Made by a program: the position numbers and the translations under genes. A stretch of DNA of 64,000 bases, taken from Nocardia harenae NBRC 108248. GTDB taxonomy: Bacteria; Actinomycetota; Actinomycetes; Mycobacteriales; Mycobacteriaceae. The stretch covers positions 1 through 64,000 of the forward strand of contig NZ_BDBH01000017.1 of assembly GCF_001612885.1 (NCBI RefSeq). The letters run 5' to 3'. The notes beneath the pieces are model-generated. The model worked only from the letters and a program-made list of their open reading frames with translations. It was not told where the DNA came from and searched no databases. Shown piece by piece: positions 58,142 to 64,000 of this stretch (its first letter is position 1; the number at the start of each line of letters is the position of its first letter).

Positions 58142-59302
58142 TCAGTAACCCGGCAGAGTCCAGGTCGGGAATCCCGGCGGATAGGTCGGCGGCCACGGCT
58201 GCTGCCACGGCTGCTGCCACGGCGCTCTGGTCGTGGTGGTCCGCCGGGTGGTGGTGCGGGTGGTGGTCGGCGCCGCGGTCGTCGGCTCCGCACTGGTCGG
58301 CGGGGGTGGGGGCGGCTCGGGGGCGGGCTCGGGCTCGGTGGTCGTCGTGAGGATCACGACCGGCGGCTCGGCGCTGGGCGGCAGCGGCGGCGGTGGCACC
58401 GCGGTCGAGGTGACCGGCGGCAGCGACGACTGGGCGTCCGGCGGCGGCGACATCGTCGGGTCCGCCGATTCGCGGAAGATCAACGCCATGCCGATGCCGC
58501 CGAGCACGGTGCCGAGCGCCACCGCGGCGGCGATCAGCAGCACGATCCGATTGCGGTTGCGGCGCTCCGGTTTGGACGGCGGCACGGTCGCCGGGGCCGC
58601 CGTCGCATGCTGCTCGGCGGCGTCGGCGGGCTCGGCGGGCACCGGCTCGGCGGCGGGCATGGCGGCCGAGTACGCCTGCGGTCGTGCGCCCGCGGCCTCC
58701 AGGCTCGGGATGACGTCGGTGACCTCGAGCGCGTGCTCCGCCGGCTGCGAGGGATCGGGCGGGGTGGTGCCCGCCGGGGTGGCGAGCACCGCGGCCAGCG
58801 CCGAGCGGGCCGCGTGGTGGGCCAGGATGCGGCCGCGGTCCATTCCGGCGGCGGGCGGCAGGTCGGCCTCGTCGACCAGCACCACCGAGCGCAGCCCGAG
58901 GTAGTCCAGCGCCTCGCGCAGCCCCCGCACGTGCTCGGGTGGCCAGCTGTTCGGGTGCGTGGCGTAGAACTCGGCCGGGCCGACCAGGTAGTCGGCCGAG
59001 AGGTTGATCAGGCAGAACAGCGCGGTCGCGACCAGATCCTCGGCCCGGTACGCCTCGCCGTCGTCCACCGTGACCCCGTTCGGGTCGCCGATGGCGCCGA
59101 CGAAGTGCCGGATCGAGTGCGTGTAGCCGTCCGGCGGCTCGCCGCCGAGCGCGGCGTCGCCGTCGTCCGACATGTGCAGCACGCAGGTGCGGACGATGTA
59201 GTGCGGCTCGCCCTCCGGGAGATCCCCCTCCGCCCCGCTGTCGGTCGCGATCGCCGCGACGCACTCGTCGTCGGCAATGCGCAGGCCCACACCAGTGGCC
59301 AT
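58142..59302 (-). CDS. Degenerate Hsp70-like N-lobe membrane protein with Pro/Thr-rich tail
   Basis: A 386-residue protein. Residues 1-150 align with the N-lobe of the Hsp70-like protein at 62088: AEDLVATALFCLINLSADYLVGPAEFYATHPNSWPPEHV matches AEDLVATSVACLIEEAAGYSDPVTVACHPAWWSRHM. The phosphate-2 and adenosine motifs of Hsp70 are missing, so ATPase activity is doubtful. A membrane helix near 251-275 and an outer tail rich in Pro and Thr (TTRTTTRRTTTTRAPWQQ-type) follow. It seems to be a truncated relative fused to an anchor. It lies directly downstream of the LuxR gene. Confidence 0.75.
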   Translation of the reverse strand: MATGVGLRIADDECVAAIATDSGAEGDLPEGEPHYIVRTCVLHMSDDGDAALGGEPPDGYTHSIRHFVGAIGDPNGVTVDDGEAYRAEDLVATALFCLINLSADYLVGPAEFYATHPNSWPPEHVRGLREALDYLGLRSVVLVDEADLPPAAGMDRGRILAHHAARSALAAVLATPAGTTPPDPSQPAEHALEVTDVIPSLEAAGARPQAYSAAMPAAEPVPAEPADAAEQHATAAPATVPPSKPERRNRNRIVLLIAAAVALGTVLGGIGMALIFRESADPTMSPPPDAQSSLPPVTSTAVPPPPLPPSAEPPVVILTTTTEPEPAPEPPPPPPTSAEPTTAAPTTTRTTTRRTTTTRAPWQQPWQQPWPPTYPPGFPTWTLPGY

Positions 59303-59353
59303 CCTGTTACCTCGCTTCGACGTCCACCCGGACAGGTTGCTCCCGACCAGGCG

Positions 59354-62095
59354 TCACACCAGCAGCGAGCCGTGTCCCATGGCGCGGAGCATCGACAATA
59401 ACTCCGAACGGGACTGGGCACCGATTCGACGCCGGATCCGGGCGACGTGGTGCTCCACCGTTTTCGCCGAGATGTAGAGCCGCGCGCCGATCTCCCGGTA
59501 GGTCAGCCCGAGCAGCACCAGCTCCGCGACCTCGCGTTCGCGCTCGCTGAGCACGGCCGCCGGGTCGGCGCCCGGCGCCGGGTGCGCGGCCGGGGTGCGC
59601 GGGCGGGGTGCGGTGTCGGCGGGCCGCGCGTCGGCGCGGACCGTGCGGGCCAGCTTGAGCAGCGCGGTCGCGGCGGCCGGGTCGCTCGCGGCGAGCGCGG
59701 CCTCGCTGGCCAGCCGGGCGGCGTCCCAGGTGAGGCCGAGCGCGGCCAGCTGCGCGACCGCGGCCTCCACTTCGGGGGCGGCCGCCTCGCCGCGCAGCAC
59801 GAGCACCCAGGTGCGGCCCGCCTGCGCGAGCACCGCGGCGTGCCGGTCGCCCGCCTCGGCCGCCGCCCTGAGCTGCCCGGCGTGCGGCAGCAGGTCGTCG
59901 GGGCGCTGCTGCGCCAGCGCGGCCTGCACGCCGTACCAGTGGAAGGCATTGGCCCAGGCGGGCGGCTCGCCGAGGCGGCGGAGCACGCCGTACCCGGCGG
60001 CCACCAGCGGGGCGATCCGGCGCTCGTCGCGGAGCCGGATCCCGGCCAGCCAGAGCTCGCCGATCGGCAGCAGCGTCAGCAGGTCGGCGTCGACCTCGTC
60101 GAAGAGCGCGACCGCGGCCTCCCAGGCCAGGGTGAGCGCGGTGTGGTCGCCGGAGCGGCGGGCCAGCCCGATCGCGACGCCGTGCGCGAGCAGCCGGTCC
60201 CTCGGCTCGAGGGCGGCGTGGTCGAAGGCGGCGACCCGGTCGGCGGCGGTGCGCTCGTCGCCGCCGAGCATGGCCGCCCAGGCCGCGAGCACGCCGGGCT
60301 GCGCGCCCGCGTTGCCGTCGGCCTCGGCCCGGCGCAGCGCGTCGATGGCGCGCCGCGGCTCGCCGATGCTCAGGCAGAGCAGGGTGGCGATGGTGGTCGC
60401 GGCGCAGGGCAGCAGCCGCTCGGTGGCCGCGGCCGCGTGCGCGACCCCGATCAGCCCGGAGACCGCGGCGGCGGTGCCCGCCTCGCCGTCCTCCAGCAGC
60501 GCCATCCGGCCCCGCCCGGTGGGGTCGGGGCGTGGGGCGACGGTGCGCTCCAGCGCCTCGACGATCCGGCGGGCGTGCGCGTTGGCCTCGGTCGGCGGCC
60601 ACTGCCTGGCCGAGGCCGACATGGTGGCCGCTCCGGCGGCGTCGCCCGCGAGGTACTGCACGGCGGCGCCGGTGGCCCAGTCCGCGCCCGCCCGGTGCGG
60701 GCCGAGCCAGCTGTAGAGCTGCGCGGCGCGCGCGGTGCGGCCGCGGCGGACCAGCACCGTCGCGCAGATCCGGACGGCGGTGGCGAGGTCGGGAGCGGTG
60801 GCGGCGGGGTCGAGCGCGGCTGGGTCGGCGCCGCCGAGCCGGGCCAGCACCGGCTCGGCCAGCCGCAGCGCGGCCTCGCCGTCGCCGACGCGCAGCGCGG
60901 CCTGGGCCCACGGCAGCGCGACGGTGTCCGGGTCGGTGCCCGCGGCAACGGCCGCGCGGTAGTAGCGGACCGCCTCCGCGCCCGCCTTCTCGGCGGCGTG
61001 GCACAGGAACTCGGCGAGCCGGGGATCGCGCACGCCGGACTCGGCGAGCAGCAGCGCGGTGTGGTCGCGCAGCAGCCCGGCGTCCAGCCGCGCGGAGAGC
61101 AGCCTGCGCTGCACCGCGACGAAGCGGCGGTCGCCGAGCAGCGTGCGCAGCGGCGCGATGGCCGGGTCGAGCAGCAGGTCGGCATCGGTGACGAGGGCGC
61201 TGGCCCTGGCCCGGTCGATCAGCGCGTCGGCCGCGCCCGCCGGGACGCCGAGCACGTCGACCAGCTCGCTGGAGTCGAGCCCGGTACCGGTGGTTGCCAC
61301 CGCGAGCGTCTCCAGCAGGTCCGGCTCGACCGCGCCGAGCAGCCCGCGCGCCCACTCGGTGACCGCCGCGTCCACGGTGGCGATCCCCGCGTCCAGCCGG
61401 GCCGAGCTGGCGGCGGTGAGCGCCGCGACGACGCCGCCGCGGTTCCCCGCGGTCAGCTGGTGGATGTACTGGGCCACCGAGCGCGGCACCACCATGCCGA
61501 GCTCGCGGGCGAACGGCACGATCTCGGCCGCGCCGAGCGCGCGCAGCTCCACCACCCGGCCGCGCCTGGCCACGGTGTCGGCGAGCCGGCGCAGCCTCGG
61601 GTCGTGGGGGCGCGGCTGGGCCGCGATCACCACGGTGCGCTGCCCGACGTCGATCGCCCGGCAGAGCGCGAGCAGCTCGGCATCGCCGAGGGTGTGCGCA
61701 TTGTCGATCACCAGCGCGGCCTCGCGCTGCTGCTGCGGCCGGGCGGCGCCGACCACCGCGGGGGAGCCGGGGCGGCGCGGCGGCAGTTGCCTGCTCGGGA
61801 CCGGCAGCCGGGGCGCGGGGCGGCCCTGCGGAGGAACGCGGTTCGGCGCGGGGACGGCAGCGCGCGCCGGAGCCGGGCGGCCCGCCGGGTGCGCGGGCCT
61901 GGCCGTGCCGGAGACGGTGTCGCGCGCCGGGATCCCGGCCGCGCGCAGCTGCGCCCTGATGGCGGCGAGCAGCGTGGACTTGCCGGTGCCCGAGCGGCCG
62001 CGGACCAGGTAGACCGTCGGCTCCGCGGAGCCGGCCTCGAGTTCCCTGAGGATCTCGCGCGCGATCGGGAGGGTGTCGAAGGCAGCCTCAGCCAC
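59354..62095 (-). CDS. Large ATP-binding LuxR-family regulator (Rv0339c-like)
   Basis: A 913-residue protein from GTG 62095, overlapping the Hsp70-like gene stop by 8 bases. The P-loop GRSGTGKSTLL is near residue 36. A low-complexity Pro/Arg insertion follows at about 60-120. The long helical middle resembles LAL/MalT regulators. The C-terminal LuxR helix-turn-helix is LSEREREVAELVLLGLTYREIGARLYISAKTVEHHVARIRRR near 848-890. M. tuberculosis Rv0339c is a comparable protein next to the EtfD gene. Coupling with the Hsp70 gene suggests a shared signalling role. Confidence 0.85.
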   Translation of the reverse strand: MAEAAFDTLPIAREILRELEAGSAEPTVYLVRGRSGTGKSTLLAAIRAQLRAAGIPARDTVSGTARPAHPAGRPAPARAAVPAPNRVPPQGRPAPRLPVPSRQLPPRRPGSPAVVGAARPQQQREAALVIDNAHTLGDAELLALCRAIDVGQRTVVIAAQPRPHDPRLRRLADTVARRGRVVELRALGAAEIVPFARELGMVVPRSVAQYIHQLTAGNRGGVVAALTAASSARLDAGIATVDAAVTEWARGLLGAVEPDLLETLAVATTGTGLDSSELVDVLGVPAGAADALIDRARASALVTDADLLLDPAIAPLRTLLGDRRFVAVQRRLLSARLDAGLLRDHTALLLAESGVRDPRLAEFLCHAAEKAGAEAVRYYRAAVAAGTDPDTVALPWAQAALRVGDGEAALRLAEPVLARLGGADPAALDPAATAPDLATAVRICATVLVRRGRTARAAQLYSWLGPHRAGADWATGAAVQYLAGDAAGAATMSASARQWPPTEANAHARRIVEALERTVAPRPDPTGRGRMALLEDGEAGTAAAVSGLIGVAHAAAATERLLPCAATTIATLLCLSIGEPRRAIDALRRAEADGNAGAQPGVLAAWAAMLGGDERTAADRVAAFDHAALEPRDRLLAHGVAIGLARRSGDHTALTLAWEAAVALFDEVDADLLTLLPIGELWLAGIRLRDERRIAPLVAAGYGVLRRLGEPPAWANAFHWYGVQAALAQQRPDDLLPHAGQLRAAAEAGDRHAAVLAQAGRTWVLVLRGEAAAPEVEAAVAQLAALGLTWDAARLASEAALAASDPAAATALLKLARTVRADARPADTAPRPRTPAAHPAPGADPAAVLSEREREVAELVLLGLTYREIGARLYISAKTVEHHVARIRRRIGAQSRSELLSMLRAMGHGSLLV

Positions 62096-63857
62096 CGGAG
62101 CCTCCGAGCACGTCGCCGACGCCGCCGACCACGCCGCCCACCGCGTCACCCGCGCCGCCGACCGCGTCGCCGAGGCCGTCGACGGTGTCGCTGAGCACGC
62201 CGGTCGGCACGCTCACGCTCGGCACGGTGGGGGGCTGGATCACCACGGTCTGCGGGGGTGCGCCGCCGCCGCTGTTCGCGGGGGGCTGGGGGGCGCCGCC
62301 GTTGTTCTGGGCCGGGGCCTGCTGGGGTGCGGGCTGGGCGGGGGCCGGGCTCCCTGCCTGCTGGGTCGGCCTGCCGTCGGGCGCGGCGGGGGTGCCCGGA
62401 GCGGGGCTGCCGCCGTTCGCGGCGGTGCCGGGGGCGGCCGGGTTGCCGTTGTTCGGGACGGTGCCGGGGGCGGCGGTCACCGGCTGGCCGGTGGCGTCGA
62501 CCGGGATGGCGCCGGGGGCCGGGGCTTCGGTGGCCGGGACGCCGACCGCCTCGGCCGGGCTGTGCACCGTGCTGGGGGCGGTGGCATCGCCGCCGCCGAA
62601 GGTGCCGGTGCCCAGCGCGAGCGTGCCGGTGGCGAGCAGGGCGAGCGCGGTCACCGCGCCTGCCACGATGCCGGCGCGCTGGCGTCCGGTGAACCGGCCG
62701 CGCGGTTGCGGCGGGTCCGGTAGATCGGGGAGTAGCGCCGGGATGGCGGTGGTCTCGGTGTCGTCGGCGGCGACCGCGGGGGTGTTCTGCACCGTGGAGC
62801 CGGCCAGATCGGCGGCGAGCAGCGCGGCGCCGAGGGCCGCGGCGTTCTCCGGGTCGCCCGCGGCCGCCACCGGCAGCCCGAACTCGGACGAGAGCACCTC
62901 GGTGACCAGCGGAATCGCGCCGCCGCCGCCGGTGAGCACGATCCGGCGGACGTCACCGAGCTCGACCCCGGCCCGGTGCAGCGCGTCGCGCACCAGTTCG
63001 GCGGAGGTCAGCAGCGGGGCGCGCAGCAGGTCCTCGACCTCGCCGCGGACCAGCCGGATCCGCTGCGGCCCGGCCGCCGGGTCCAGCCGGACCTCGACCA
63101 CGGTGGCGGTGTCGCGGGAAAGCACTTCCTTCGCTTTCCGGCACCGCTCGCGCAGCGCCGACAATTCCCGTTCCACCACCGGGTCGAAGGGGTCGAAATC
63201 GTTTTCACCCATCGCATTTGCCAGCACGTAACGCATGGTGAGCAGATCGAATTCGGCGCCGGCCACCTCGGTGCTGCGCACCGGGGCGGCGAGCATTCCG
63301 GACTGCGTGCCGGTGCGCAGCACCGAGACGGTGAGGCCGGTGGCGCCGAGGTCGTAGACCACGACGGCGCCGTCCTCGCGCGGGGTGTGGACGGTGTCGA
63401 GCAGCCGGAGCACGGCGGCGGGCTCGGGGACGAGGGTGACGTCGTCCAGCCCCGCCCGCGCCAGCGCGTCGCGCTGCGCCTCGACCATGTGTCTCGACCA
63501 CCAGGCCGGGTGGCAGGCGACCGTCACCGGGTCGGAGTAGCCCGCCGCCTCCTCGATCAGGCAGGCCACCGATGTCGCGACCAGATCCTCCGCGACGTGC
63601 TCGGATCCGTCCTCGGCCAGCATGGCGACCGGGTCGCCGACGCGGGCGAGGAAGCCCTCGAGCACGGTGTCGCCTGCGTGCCGCCCGCCCGGCTTCGCCG
63701 CGGTGCCGAAGGCGGGCGCGGCGTCCGCCGTCAGCCGGAGCACGCTCGGGTGCGCCGTGACCCTGGCGGATTCGCCGTCGCGATCGTCGGCGGCGGTGGC
63801 CGCGACGGCCGACCGGTACGCACCGACGGTGATGCCGAGCGCCAGACGCTGTGTCAT
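62088..63857 (-). CDS. Membrane-anchored Hsp70-family protein
   Basis: A 589-residue protein with an actin-fold ATPase in residues 1-340. The phosphate-1 segment is LALGITVGAYRSAVAA. VVVYDLGATGLTVSVLR is phosphate-2, and RIVLTGGGGAIPLVTEVL is the adenosine motif. The region around VEPAA-like LVPEPAAVLRLL is conserved. A single membrane helix near 389-412 (GIVAGAVTALALLATGTLALG) leads to a Pro/Gly/Ala-rich tail of about 175 residues outside the cell. It lacks the Hsp70 peptide-binding domain. Its stop overlaps the LuxR start, so it is the first gene of the block at 58-64 kb. Confidence 0.85.
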   Translation of the reverse strand: MTQRLALGITVGAYRSAVAATAADDRDGESARVTAHPSVLRLTADAAPAFGTAAKPGGRHAGDTVLEGFLARVGDPVAMLAEDGSEHVAEDLVATSVACLIEEAAGYSDPVTVACHPAWWSRHMVEAQRDALARAGLDDVTLVPEPAAVLRLLDTVHTPREDGAVVVYDLGATGLTVSVLRTGTQSGMLAAPVRSTEVAGAEFDLLTMRYVLANAMGENDFDPFDPVVERELSALRERCRKAKEVLSRDTATVVEVRLDPAAGPQRIRLVRGEVEDLLRAPLLTSAELVRDALHRAGVELGDVRRIVLTGGGGAIPLVTEVLSSEFGLPVAAAGDPENAAALGAALLAADLAGSTVQNTPAVAADDTETTAIPALLPDLPDPPQPRGRFTGRQRAGIVAGAVTALALLATGTLALGTGTFGGGDATAPSTVHSPAEAVGVPATEAPAPGAIPVDATGQPVTAAPGTVPNNGNPAAPGTAANGGSPAPGTPAAPDGRPTQQAGSPAPAQPAPQQAPAQNNGGAPQPPANSGGGAPPQTVVIQPPTVPSVSVPTGVLSDTVDGLGDAVGGAGDAVGGVVGGVGDVLGGSGG

Positions 63858-64000
63858 TCGAGAACCCCGTTCGAGAACTGTTGGTCCGATGTGTCGCTGC
63901 CCTACTGCGTGCGCACCCGGCGCACCAGCTCTGTCGGTTGCTGGGGGAGCGCCGTTACCGATTCCGGGCAGGTTCGGGGAAATTCCCCTAATGCGCTTCG
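63858..64000. promoter_or_regulatory. Upstream region of the Hsp70-like gene, window end
   Basis: 143 bp with no gene I can support. It probably holds the promoter of the 58-64 kb block. I see no clear repeat or operator. Confidence 0.3.

Noticed and set aside
59447..62194. A 915-codon plus-strand frame opposite the LuxR gene
   Set aside because: Composition is Arg/Gly/Ala junk with no motif, and the minus strand encodes an intact P-loop and LuxR helix-turn-helix protein.
1..64000. Insertion sequences, prophage or integrative element
   Set aside because: No transposase, integrase, terminase or conjugation gene and no flanking direct repeats could be recognised on either strand.

Overview
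The window is 64 kb of very GC-rich actinobacterial chromosome. It is best explained as a mycolic-acid-forming member of the Mycobacteriales, most likely Nocardia or a close relative. The reasons are Mycobacterium-like genes in Mycobacterium-like order (lpqI / TetR / htdX / fabG4 / fadA2, fadE5, aspC next to the EtfD-type reductase, an Rv0339c-like LuxR protein), an F420/Ddn-type oxidoreductase, DUF4185 (GH183-type) secreted proteins, and many small secreted proteins. Gene names from M. tuberculosis are used from memory of that genome; no search was run. I saw no transposase, integrase, phage genes, CRISPR array or large biosynthetic cluster.

Layout. 0-0.6 kb: a nitrogen-starvation (MSMEG_0572/Sll0783) protein, probably the first gene of a cluster running off the left edge. 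0.9-7.6 kb: lpqI, a TetR regulator, a DUF5685 protein with a Cys-packed tail, and the lipid block htdX-fabG4 divergent from fadA2. 7.7-9.2 kb: a hipBA module with three evenly spaced operators. 9.2-13.3 kb: 6-phosphogluconate dehydrogenase and a large VanW protein. 13.6-17.3 kb: a coupled three-gene two-component operon flanked by two small secreted proteins that share a motif. 17.3-23 kb: two DUF4185 paralogues around fadE5, a hydrolase and a methyltransferase. 23.1-27.6 kb: a thiolase/crotonase/TetR operon and a hydrolase/TetR divergon. 28-33.6 kb: an organosulfur oxygenase cluster (SfnB-like, fRMsr, StyA-like, SfnG-like, a 55-codon ORF, FMN reductase, flavin reductase). 33.6-40.7 kb: small genes, a VapBC45-like toxin-antitoxin pair, tRNA-Gly(CCC), endonuclease IV, an SDR, dcd, and an HTH regulator. 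40.8-50 kb: aspC-like aminotransferase, YibE/F membrane protein, membrane-anchored Hsp70-like protein, UDP-glucose dehydrogenase, DUF218 protein, and a paired acyl-CoA dehydrogenase. 50-53.6 kb: an EtfD-like iron-sulfur membrane reductase with a long repeat tail. 54-58 kb: a secreted glycine-zipper protein and two S1 proteases. 58-64 kb: a degenerate Hsp70-like membrane protein, a 913-residue LuxR ATPase and a membrane Hsp70 in one minus-strand block.

How parts fit together. The clearest cross-window link is a 14-bp palindrome TTAC-N6-GTAA. It occurs in front of the TetR gene, between fabG4 and fadA2, in front of fadE5, and in front of the EtfD-like gene. This suggests one TetR protein controls beta-oxidation enzymes together with the membrane exit for their electrons. 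Two other TetR genes have their own different palindromes. The right-hand block couples two actin-fold (Hsp70-like) membrane proteins with a large ATP-binding LuxR regulator.
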